A stretch of DNA of 9,086 nucleotides from JBDHRG01 sp039807445 (lineage in GTDB: Bacteria; Pseudomonadota; Gammaproteobacteria; Competibacterales; Competibacteraceae). Below, one piece after another: positions 1-4,730 of this stretch. The notes beneath the pieces were generated by a model. That model made no database searches. It saw only the letters and a program-made list of their open reading frames with translations, and was not told the origin of the DNA. Every line of letters starts with the position of its first letter. Position 1 is the stretch's first letter. The DNA lies in assembly GCA_039807445.1 (NCBI GenBank), contig JBDHRG010000149.1, positions 1 to 9,086 on the forward strand, given 5' to 3'. The translations under genes and the position numbers were made by a program.

Positions 1-25
1 CGTTTCTGGTGGTATGTTTTTCCAT
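1..25 (-). CDS. 5' end of a further small-operon gene (partial, window edge)
   Basis: An ATG at 25-23 opens a frame of eight codons (M E K H T T R N) that runs off the left edge. It lies 12 nt after the stop of the AlpA-type gene, and a GGGGG run in that gap could serve as ribosome binding site. The tight spacing is what one expects of the next gene in the same leftward operon. Nothing can be said about function from eight residues. In elements with an AlpA-type regulator the following gene is often a replication or primase gene, but that is only context. Confidence 0.4.
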
Positions 26-37
26 CGCTGCGCCCCC

Positions 38-232
38 TCAGCCAGCCACGCCGGCGGATGCGGCGACGCGCTCGGCGATCCAGCGCGTGACGGCCGCCTC
101 GTCGAAGCCAATGGCGCGCGCGGAGAGCCGAACAGGAGCAGGGAAGTCACCTCGGGCGATCAGACGGTAGACCGTCGTGCGGCTCAGGCCGGTTCGTTCG
201 CAGGCTGCGGGGAGACGGAGAATCCGGGACAT
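38..232 (-). CDS. AlpA-family excisionase/transcriptional regulator
   Basis: A 64-residue DNA-binding protein of the AlpA (phage CP4-57/P4 Vis-like) family. Such proteins activate or repress integrase and excision functions of prophages and satellites. The whole protein is the family's single MerR-like helix-turn-helix. Residues around 6-25 read LPAACERTGLSRTTVYRLI, the helix-turn-helix with the typical TGLSR-T-YRLI signature. FPAPVRL follows at about 29-35, then the wing with IGFDEAAVTRWIAER to the end. The ATG at 232 was chosen because the family begins just before RLP and because GAGG lies 8 nt upstream. A longer frame upstream adds 41 residues without family character. The gene sits downstream of two small unknown genes after a 217-bp gap and directly before another start. 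It marks this end of the window as mobile-element DNA. Its targets cannot be told from sequence. Confidence 0.9.
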   Translation of the reverse strand: MSRILRLPAACERTGLSRTTVYRLIARGDFPAPVRLSARAIGFDEAAVTRWIAERVAASAGVAG

Positions 233-341
233 GCGTTGCGCCTCGATCTCTGGCAGACCGAGGCGCGGCGCAAACGAAAAGCGCATGGCGCACCTCGGCC
301 GTAGCCGTGGGTGGCGCTCATGCGCTCGGGGAAGGTCAACC

Positions 342-362
342 AGCGGTCGATTCACGACCGCT
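342..362. repeat. 21-bp inverted repeat upstream of the AlpA-type gene
   Basis: AGCGGTC and GACCGCT flank a 7-bp centre, giving a perfect 7-bp dyad in the 217-bp gap between the 102-aa gene and the AlpA-type gene. A direct repeat GCCGTGGC lies nearby at 391-398 and 410-417. On the minus strand CTGACC and TACGAT are 18 bp apart and could be a weak promoter around 380-410. The dyad could be an operator for AlpA-type gene control, or only a hairpin. No intrinsic terminator is visible in the gap. Confidence 0.35.
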
Positions 363-449
363 CGGGCGTCACCTTACTGCATCGTAATGCGCCGTGGCAA
401 GTACGGTCAGCCGTGGCGCCGCTCCGCCGAGCGCTGAGCGCGCGAGTGG

Positions 450-758
450 TCAGCGCCCGGCGGCGTCGGCCAGCGCGTGTGCCTCGTGCAGCAGGCGGGC
501 CAGCGCACCGAGGAGGCGGTCGGTATCGGTCACCTCGCCGACGATGCAGCGCGCGTGTCCGCCGCCCTTGGGCAGCGCCACCAGCGCCAGGGCTTCCAGC
601 TCGCCGGCCTCGGCGCGCACCAGCAGCACGCGCAGGGGCTCGACCAGCGCGCGGTCGATGCCGCCGCGGGCCATGTCGGCCACGTGGCCGAGCACGTCGT
701 GTTCGAAGGCAGGCGTGTTCATGGTGTCGGCGCTACCGCGGAGGGTGAACTCAGCCAT
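450..758 (-). CDS. Hypothetical protein, 102 aa
   Basis: I do not recognise the family. The protein starts MAEFTLRGSAD, has an acidic helical stretch (EHDVLGHVADMARGGIDRALVEPLRVLL), a central ALALVALPKGGGHARCIVGEVTD segment, and a helical C-terminus rich in Leu, Ala and His. There is no signal peptide or clear membrane segment, so it is probably cytosolic. The start at 758 is favoured over a longer frame because GGAGG stands 6 nt before the ATG. The longer frame would add a low-complexity Pro/Arg stretch. The ATG lies inside the last codons of the upstream 71-aa gene (8-nt overlap), so the two are very likely translationally coupled. Both would then fall under the antisense RNA described at 1037-1090. 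Confidence 0.75.
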   Translation of the reverse strand: MAEFTLRGSADTMNTPAFEHDVLGHVADMARGGIDRALVEPLRVLLVRAEAGELEALALVALPKGGGHARCIVGEVTDTDRLLGALARLLHEAHALADAAGR

Positions 759-966
759 GGTGAACCTCCGCCTCGGTGGTGGTGGTGCGCTCGGCGTAGG
801 CGCGGGCGAACTCACGTAGCGCGAACGCCGCGAGCCAGTCGAGCGACACGTCGGTGTCGGCGCTGGCCAGGGCTTGTAGGGTGGCGTAGACGTGGCGCGG
901 GATGGCCACCGGCAGGATCACGCAGGCGCCGAGGAACTGCGGCGCGGCAGCGGGGATATGGGCCAT
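751..966 (-). CDS. Hypothetical 71-aa protein, first gene behind the C4-type antisense RNA leader
   Basis: I do not recognise a named family. It begins MAHIPAAAPQFLGACVILPVAI, then RHVYATLQALASADTDVSLDWLAAFALREFARAYAER, and a Thr/Glu/His-rich tail. The middle looks like two helices. The N-terminal hydrophobic stretch is short and is not a convincing membrane segment. The start at 966 is supported by AGAGGAGG eight nt upstream, the strongest ribosome binding site in the accessory region. That site is complementary to the loop of the C4-like RNA. In phage P1 and satellite P4 the gene in this place is a host-inhibiting or antirepressor-linked gene (icd, kil). By position only, this protein could have a comparable role. 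The frame is open upstream, and an ATG at 1101 could give a 116-aa form. Its stop overlaps the next gene by 8 nt. Confidence 0.75.
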   Translation of the reverse strand: MAHIPAAAPQFLGACVILPVAIPRHVYATLQALASADTDVSLDWLAAFALREFARAYAERTTTTEAEVHHG

Positions 967-976
967 GGGAACGGCC

Positions 977-1032
977 TCCTCTGTATTGAGTGAGGGGCCG
1001 TCTCCGACTGCTGCTAAACAGGATGGAGACGG
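977..1032 (-). promoter_or_regulatory. Downstream target of the C4-type antisense RNA, including the 71-aa gene's ribosome binding site
   Basis: On the minus strand CCGTCTCC (1032-1025) and GGAGACGG (1005-998) form a perfect 8-bp stem. Its 19-nt loop carries TTAGCAG (1017-1011), the complement of CTGCTAA in the antisense RNA (1050-1044). Further on, ACAGAGGA (984-977) is the complement of TCCTCTGT in the RNA's hairpin loop (1063-1056). The second site overlaps the ribosome binding site AGAGGAGG (982-975), so pairing would hide it. No T-run follows the stem, so it is not read as an intrinsic terminator. Confidence 0.8.
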
Positions 1033-1036
1033 ACCA

Positions 1037-1090
1037 CGCGGGGTTAGCAGACCGGACAGAGGAACCGGCAGCCCCGAAGGGCTCCCCGCG
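1037..1090 (-). ncRNA. C4/CI-type phage antisense RNA
   Basis: The minus strand folds into a near-perfect three-way junction. An outer stem pairs CGCGGGG (1090-1084) with CCCCGCG (1043-1037). A first hairpin is AGCCC-TTCG-GGGCT (1083-1070). A second is CCGG-TTCCTCTGT-CCGG (1068-1052). A single-stranded CTGCTAA (1050-1044) precedes the closing strand. The second loop and the single strand are complementary to two sites upstream and two sites downstream on the same strand. This is the architecture known for C4 RNA of P1/P7 and CI RNA of satellite P4. Those RNAs are cut from the leader transcript and shut off the operon they lie in, giving immunity. Here the controlled genes would be those at 751-966, 450-758 and beyond. 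A dedicated promoter is not obvious; processing from a longer leader transcript is as likely. The exact RNA ends are not visible. Confidence 0.85.
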
Positions 1091-1120
1091 CGATCCGCCA
1101 TAGTGCGCACCGCGAGCAAC

Positions 1121-1155
1121 AAAAAAGCGCCCACGATGTAGACCGATGGCGCTTT
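1121..1155 (-). terminator. Intrinsic terminator in the operon leader, before the antisense RNA
   Basis: On the minus strand AAAGCGCC (1155-1148) and GGCGCTTT (1131-1124) make a perfect 8-bp stem with a 16-nt loop. The stem ends in a run of six T (1126-1121). It lies between the upstream antisense target and the antisense RNA itself. A competing hairpin, GGCGC-GAAA-GCGCC (1161-1148), uses the same GCGCC strand, so only one of the two can form at a time. The competing hairpin's first two bases belong to the antisense target. Confidence 0.65.
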
Positions 1156-1159
1156 CGCG

Positions 1160-1184
1160 CCTCTGTACCGGGCTGCTAAACCCG
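1160..1184 (-). promoter_or_regulatory. Upstream target of the C4-type antisense RNA
   Basis: On the minus strand CGGG (1184-1181) and CCCG (1172-1169) close a small hairpin whose loop is TTTAGCAG. Within the loop, TTAGCAG (1179-1173) is complementary to CTGCTAA of the antisense RNA. ACAGAGG (1166-1160) follows 6 nt later and is complementary to CCTCTGT in the RNA's loop. The two complementary segments in the RNA are 5 nt apart and in the matching antiparallel order, so the pairing can be almost continuous. Confidence 0.8.
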
Positions 1185-1200
1185 ACCCCGGCCGTTTTCG

Positions 1201-1468
1201 CCAGGGCGCGGCCAGTCTGCCGCAGCTCGCCGGCCAGGCGAAATCGCGAATCTCTATCGAGGGCGTCGGCATGATAGTCGACTGTCGAGGCCGAATCGGG
1301 CACCGTCGCCCGAACTGTGCGTCGCGCCGGCGCCTGGTCGCGCAGCCAGGCTCGGCTCCTCGAGCACGTGCCATTGGACATGCTCGTGTCCAATTAGACG
1401 CTTCGCGGCTAATCGTGGCCAGTTGCGCGCCGGCTCGCACTCAGCGCCGCGGCGGCAGTGCCGGGCGC
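1201..1468. other. Non-coding leader/promoter region without a gene
   Basis: No frame here has a credible start, ribosome binding site or family resemblance. Visible items are a 22-bp inverted repeat at 1373-1394, the palindrome GCACGTGC at 1364-1371 and the palindrome AGTCGACT at 1277-1284. The promoter of the leftward leader transcript should lie in this part, upstream of 1184. I see only weak candidates (TATCAT on the minus strand near 1271-1276 without a well-spaced -35). Confidence 0.5.
1373..1394. repeat. 22-bp inverted repeat, possible operator
   Basis: ATTGGACA (1373-1380) and TGTCCAAT (1387-1394) form a perfect 8-bp dyad around TGCTCG. CGAGCA at 1360-1365 also complements TGCTCG, so an alternative structure exists. 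No T-run follows on either strand, so a terminator is unlikely. Position between the iteron cluster and the antisense leader suggests a repressor or activator site for the leftward promoter. The cognate protein is unknown. Confidence 0.5.
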
Positions 1469-1560
1469 GATGAACCTCGGGTGAACGTCGTGCTCGCCAA
1501 GTTCACGTCCGCAACCCGCGTCGTTGCTGGGCGCGTGAACGTTGTGAACTTCGTGAACGT
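1469..1560. repeat. GTGAAC iteron cluster, candidate replication or regulator binding region
   Basis: Three abutting 9-bp units lie at 1534-1542, 1543-1551 and 1552-1560 (CGTGAACGT, TGTGAACTT, CGTGAACGT). A further direct copy is at 1480-1488 (GGTGAACGT). A weaker one is at 1469-1477 (GATGAACCT), and one inverted copy is at 1499-1507. The consensus is close to the GGTGAACAG-type iterons that the P4 alpha primase/helicase binds at ori and crr. That similarity is recalled from the literature and not computed. Binding sites for a regulator are the main alternative. Confidence 0.65.
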
Positions 1561-1775
1561 GGATTCGCGGTTTCGGGCTCCCGGCGCAAGGGGTATATGC
1601 CCCGGCCGACGACGTACATGCGGGCTGTCTAGCCGCTGTAGCCAGAATAGCCAGCACGGGGGTTTCAGACTCACGTTCGGCAGGCGATCAGCCCGATCAG
1701 CCCGCTGGGAAGAACGCCTTCAGCAGCAGCAGCGCCTGAAAATGTTGCTCGCGTTGTTGCTCGCGACAGAGGTAG
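1561..1775. other. Non-coding stretch with short tandem repeats next to tRNA-Pro
   Basis: No credible gene. The stretch holds TAGCC-led 9-bp units at 1630-1638, 1639-1647 and 1648-1656, and GATCAGCCC twice in tandem (1686-1703). It also holds a CAG-type run at 1721-1733 and TGTTGCTCGCG twice at a 12-bp step (1743-1753 and 1755-1765). A small dyad GGGG-TATATG-CCCC lies at 1590-1603. If an element entered at the tRNA-Pro 3' end, its first bases are here. Confidence 0.5.
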
Positions 1776-1813
1776 CAAAGAAAAAGGACCTAGGTCATGC
1801 GACCTAAGTCCTT
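1776..1813 (-). terminator. Intrinsic terminator of tRNA-Pro
   Basis: On the minus strand AAGGACTTAGGTC (1813-1801), loop GCAT, and GACCTAGGTCCTT (1796-1784) form a 13-bp stem with a single mismatch. A T-rich tail follows (complement of 1779-1785). It starts 9 nt past the CCA end of the tRNA. The opposite strand has only a weak tail, so it may also stop rightward transcription poorly. Confidence 0.85.
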
Positions 1814-1821
1814 GTTTTGTC

Positions 1822-1898
<77 letters not shown>

Positions 1899-1903
1899 AA
1901 AGC

Positions 1904-1921
1904 GGTCCGCCGCGGCGGACC
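1904..1921 (-). promoter_or_regulatory. Perfect 18-bp palindrome in the tRNA-Pro 5' leader
   Basis: GGTCCGCC-GC-GGCGGACC is fully self-complementary. It lies 5 nt before the mature 5' end of the tRNA. Only a GCTTT follows, so it would be a poor terminator for ihfA. It may instead fold in the tRNA precursor or reduce read-through from ihfA. Confidence 0.5.
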
Positions 1922-1930
1922 AAGGCCCGT

Positions 1931-1958
1931 ATTCTACGGATGCGACGACGCTTTGCAA
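1931..1958 (-). promoter_or_regulatory. Promoter of tRNA-Pro
   Basis: On the minus strand TTGCAA (1958-1953) and TAGAAT (1936-1931) are separated by 16 bp, close to sigma-70 consensus in otherwise GC-rich DNA. The -10 box is followed by ACGGGCC, a GC-rich discriminator as usual for stringently controlled stable RNA genes. The -35 box starts 4 nt after the ihfA stop. Transcription would begin near 1925. Confidence 0.65.
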
Positions 1959-1961
1959 GCC

Positions 1962-2270
1962 TCACGCCAAGGAGGCGGTTTTTTCCGAGAATTCCTCGAC
2001 CCGCGCCTTCAGTTTCTGGCCAGGGCGGAAGGTCACCACGCGCCGCGCGGTGATCGGAATCTCTTCGCCGGTCTTGGGGTTGCGGCCGGGCCGCTGGTTC
2101 TTGTCGCGCAAGTCGAAGTTGCCGAAGCCGGACAGTTTGACCTGCTCGCCCCGTTCGAGAGCGCCGCGGATCTCTTCAAAGAAGATCTCGACGAGTTCCT
2201 TGGCTTCGCGCTTGTTGAAGCCGAGCTCGTCGAACAGACGCTCGGCCATGTCGGCCTTGGTCAATGCCAT
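1962..2270 (-). CDS. ihfA: Integration host factor subunit alpha
   Basis: A 102-aa subunit of the IHF heterodimer, a nucleoid protein that bends DNA sharply at specific sites and assists recombination, replication and sigma-54 transcription. The N-terminal helices (MALTKADMAERLFDELGFNKREAKELVE) form the dimer body. GFGNFDLRDK leads into the DNA-binding arm with RPGRNPKTGE at about 60-69. The proline at position 65 is the residue that intercalates into DNA in the E. coli subunit. The C-terminal helix is FRPGQKLKARVEEF. ATG at 2270 is chosen: it gives the family's usual N-terminus and has AGGA 10 nt upstream. A TTG nine bases earlier would overlap the pheT stop and lack a spaced ribosome site. 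It follows pheT by 5 bp, the usual operon position. A phage or satellite next door may use this protein, but nothing here proves it. Confidence 0.97.
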   Translation of the reverse strand: MALTKADMAERLFDELGFNKREAKELVEIFFEEIRGALERGEQVKLSGFGNFDLRDKNQRPGRNPKTGEEIPITARRVVTFRPGQKLKARVEEFSEKTASLA

Positions 2271-2275
2271 GTGGT

Positions 2276-4651
2276 TCAAGTCCTGAGAGTTGCGCCGAGC
2301 CGTTCGGCCGACCCGGCCAGGATGCGGGACATCACCTCGTCCACGTCTGGGTCAGTAAGGGTGCGCGAAAAGTCCTGGAGAATCAAGCTGAAAGCCAGAC
2401 TCTTGCAAGCCTCCGCAATGCCCTTGCCGCGGTAGACGTCGAACAGTTGCACCTCGCGCAGCAGTTCTCCCGCGTGTTCGCGGATGCACGCCTCGACCGC
2501 CAGCGCGCTCACCGCCTCGGGCACCACCAGCGCGAGGTCGCGGCGGATCGCCGGGAACTTCGACAGCTCGCGGAACACCGGCACGCGCGCACCGCCCAGC
2601 GCCTCGAGGTCGAGCTCGAAGGCGTAGACGCGGCCCTCGAGGTCGAGGGTCCTCTCGACCGCCGGGTGGAGCAGACCGATCCAGCCGACCGCACGGCCGT
2701 CGCGCTCGATGCGCGCGCTCTGCCCCGGGTGCAGCGCCGAATGCCCGGCCGCGACGAAGTGGAAGGCTTCGGGTTCGCCGCTCAGCGCCAGCAGCGCCTC
2801 GACGTCGGCCTTGACGTCGAAGAAGTCGGCGCCGCGCGCCGCCTCGCCCCACTGCTCGGGCAGCGCTAGCCCGCAGGCGACGCCGGCAAGGTGCGGCGCC
2901 TGGCGCAACTCGCCCTCGCCCCGGACGAAGGACAGGCCGGACTCGAACAGGCGCACGCGCGGCTGCTGGCGCTTGCGGTTGTGCAGCAGCGCCTTGACCA
3001 GCCCCGGCCACAGGCTGGTGCGCATCACCGCCAGATCGGCCGAGATCGGGTTGGCCAGCGCCACCGGCGAGCGCTCGGGGTCGAGTGCGGCCTGGAAGGC
3101 CGGATCGACGAAGCTGTAGGTGATCGCTTCCTGGTAGCCGCGGTCGGCCAGCGCTTCGTGCAGACGCTCGCGCCGCAGCGCGCTCTCCGACTGCTCGGCC
3201 ATCGCCAGCCGCGACAGCGGGCGGGCGACCGGCAGGCGGCCGTAGCCGTAGATGCGGCCGATCTCTTCGATCAGGTCGACTTCGAGCGCGATGTCGAAGC
3301 GGAAGCTCGGCGGCACGACGTCCCAGCCTTCGGCGGTGCGCGCCGCGCGCATGCCGAGCCGGCCCAGGATCTCGTCGACTTCGGCGGCGTCGATCGCCAG
3401 CCCGAGCACGGCGGCGAGCCGCGCCGCGCGCAGCGCGACGCGGCGCTCGCCGGGCAGCGCGGCGTGCGACGCCACCTCGACCACCGGCCCCGGTTCGCCG
3501 CCGGCGATCGCCAGCAGCAGCGCGGTCGCGCGCTCGAGCGCTGGCACCTGCAGCGCCGGATCGACGCCGCGCTCGAAGCGGTGCGAAGAATCGGTGTGCA
3601 GTCCGTAGCGGCGCGCGCGGCCGGCGAGCGCCAGCGGTGCAAAGAACGCGCTCTCGAGGAACACGTCGCGCGTCGCATCGCCGCAGGCGCTGGCCTCGCC
3701 GCCCATGATGCCGGCCAGCGCGACCGGGCCCTTGCCGTCGGCGATCACCAGCGTGCCGGCGTCGAGCGTCCTGGTCTCGCCGTTCAAAAGTTCGAGCTCT
3801 TCGCCGCCGTGCGCGTGGCGCACCCTGATGCCGCCCGCGAGCTTGCCGAGATCGAAGGCGTGCATCGGCTGGCCGAGCTCGAGCAGCACGTAGTTGGTGA
3901 CATCGACCCGCGGGCCGAGGCTGCGCAGCCCGGCGCGGCGCAGGCGCTCGCGCATCCACAGCGGCGTCTCGGCCGCCGGATCGACGCCGCGGACCACGCG
4001 GCCGGCGTAGCGCGGGCAGTCGCCAGGGGCTTCGACGACGACCGGGAAGGTGGCGTCGCAGGCCGGCGCGACCGGGCTGCAGTCGACCGGCGTCACGTCG
4101 CAGCGGTTCAAGACGCCGACTTCGCGCGCGATGCCGCTGAGGCTGAGGCAATCGCCGCGGTTCGGCGTCAGGTTCACCTCGATGATCCGGTCGTCGAGGC
4201 CGAGGTAGTCGCGGATATCGGTGCCGGACACGGCATCCTGCGGCAGCGGCATCAGCCCGGCGTGGTCTTCGGACAGCCCCAGCTCGCGCGCCGAGCACAG
4301 CATACCGCGCGACTCGACGCCGCGCAGCGTGGACGGTCCGATCTCGAGCCCGCCCGGCAGCACCGCGCCGATCAGCGCCACCGGCGCGACCATGCCCGCG
4401 TGCACGTTCGGCGCGCCGCAGACGATCTGCAGCGGCTCGCCGCCGGCGTCAACTGCACAGACGCGCAGCTTGTCGGCATCCGGGTGCGGCGCGAGCGAGA
4501 TCACGCGCCCGACCCTGACGCCGGTGAAGGCCGGCGCCGCCGCTTCGACCGCCTCGACCTCGAGTCCGGCCATCGTCAGCTGCGCGGCCAGCTCCTCGGT
4601 CGAAGCCGCCGGCTGCACCCATTCGCGTAGCCACTGTTCACTGATTCTCAT
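2276..4651 (-). CDS. pheT: Phenylalanyl-tRNA synthetase beta subunit
   Basis: The 791-aa large subunit of the alpha2-beta2 enzyme that charges tRNA-Phe with phenylalanine in the cytosol. Visible parts in order: N-terminal MRISEQWLREWV; the EMAP/OB tRNA-binding domain at roughly 39-150 (HPDADKLRVCAVD, IVCGAPN, SRGMLCSARELGLS); ADLTPNRGDCLS-type motif as EVNLTPNRGDCLS; the B3/B4 editing domain with DVTNYVLLELGQPMHAFD, then IMGGE; and HRFERGVDP. The B5 domain follows, then a catalytic-like core with DLIEEIGRIYGYG and EAITYSFVD. The C-terminal anticodon-binding FDX-ACB domain covers about the last 95 residues (FPAIRRDLALVV ... LFDVYRGKGI). Length is normal. The ATG at 4651 fits the family start; a further 102 upstream codons in frame overlap pheS and are not family-like. 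A GGGGG lies about 8 nt upstream. It follows pheS by 79 bp and precedes ihfA by 5 bp. Confidence 0.98.
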   Translation of the reverse strand: MRISEQWLREWVQPAASTEELAAQLTMAGLEVEAVEAAAPAFTGVRVGRVISLAPHPDADKLRVCAVDAGGEPLQIVCGAPNVHAGMVAPVALIGAVLPGGLEIGPSTLRGVESRGMLCSARELGLSEDHAGLMPLPQDAVSGTDIRDYLGLDDRIIEVNLTPNRGDCLSLSGIAREVGVLNRCDVTPVDCSPVAPACDATFPVVVEAPGDCPRYAGRVVRGVDPAAETPLWMRERLRRAGLRSLGPRVDVTNYVLLELGQPMHAFDLGKLAGGIRVRHAHGGEELELLNGETRTLDAGTLVIADGKGPVALAGIMGGEASACGDATRDVFLESAFFAPLALAGRARRYGLHTDSSHRFERGVDPALQVPALERATALLLAIAGGEPGPVVEVASHAALPGERRVALRAARLAAVLGLAIDAAEVDEILGRLGMRAARTAEGWDVVPPSFRFDIALEVDLIEEIGRIYGYGRLPVARPLSRLAMAEQSESALRRERLHEALADRGYQEAITYSFVDPAFQAALDPERSPVALANPISADLAVMRTSLWPGLVKALLHNRKRQQPRVRLFESGLSFVRGEGELRQAPHLAGVACGLALPEQWGEAARGADFFDVKADVEALLALSGEPEAFHFVAAGHSALHPGQSARIERDGRAVGWIGLLHPAVERTLDLEGRVYAFELDLEALGGARVPVFRELSKFPAIRRDLALVVPEAVSALAVEACIREHAGELLREVQLFDVYRGKGIAEACKSLAFSLILQDFSRTLTDPDVDEVMSRILAGSAERLGATLRT

Positions 4652-4699
4652 GTTTGAACCCCCGTGAAAGCGAGGCGTAAGGAGCGAGGGGAAAAACGG

Positions 4700-4720
4700 C
4701 CTCCCCTCCTCCTCCCCCCT
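4700..4720 (-). other. G-rich pheS-pheT spacer with possible folded structure
   Basis: The minus strand here consists of G-runs (six, two, two, four and two G) split by single A residues, just after the pheS stop. It could form a two-tier G-quadruplex in RNA. GAGGGG may also pair with CCCCTC a few bases later (around 4685-4690). Either could affect pheT translation relative to pheS. It may equally be neutral composition. Confidence 0.3.
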
Positions 4721-4730
4721 CACTGCGTCG

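Noticed and set aside
998..1032. Hairpin CCGTCTCC/GGAGACGG as an intrinsic terminator
   Set aside because: No T-run follows; its loop carries the antisense target, which explains it better.
967..1440. Extension of the 71-aa gene to a 229-aa protein starting at 1440
   Set aside because: The upstream part is Arg/Ala/Pro-rich, lacks a ribosome binding site and runs through the antisense RNA and its targets. Only the part from 1101 is kept as a possible leader frame.
1469..1560. CRISPR array
   Set aside because: The units are 9 bp and abut each other or are irregularly spaced; there are no spacers of uniform length and no cas genes.
1271..1807. 178-aa plus-strand frame
   Set aside because: It crosses the operator-like dyad, the iterons, the short repeats and the tRNA-Pro terminator. 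It has no ribosome binding site or family resemblance.
1899..1961. A small gene between ihfA and tRNA-Pro
   Set aside because: The 63 bp are accounted for by the tRNA promoter and the palindrome; no frame with a start and ribosome site exists.
2268..2279. TTG start for ihfA at 2279
   Set aside because: It overlaps the pheT stop, leaves no spaced ribosome site and adds residues absent from the family.
2891..4630. 579-aa open frame on the plus strand
   Set aside because: It lies entirely antisense to pheT, with Arg/Ala/Asp-rich low-complexity content typical of GC-rich shadow frames. The same applies to the plus-strand frames at 4869-6617 and 7533-9017.
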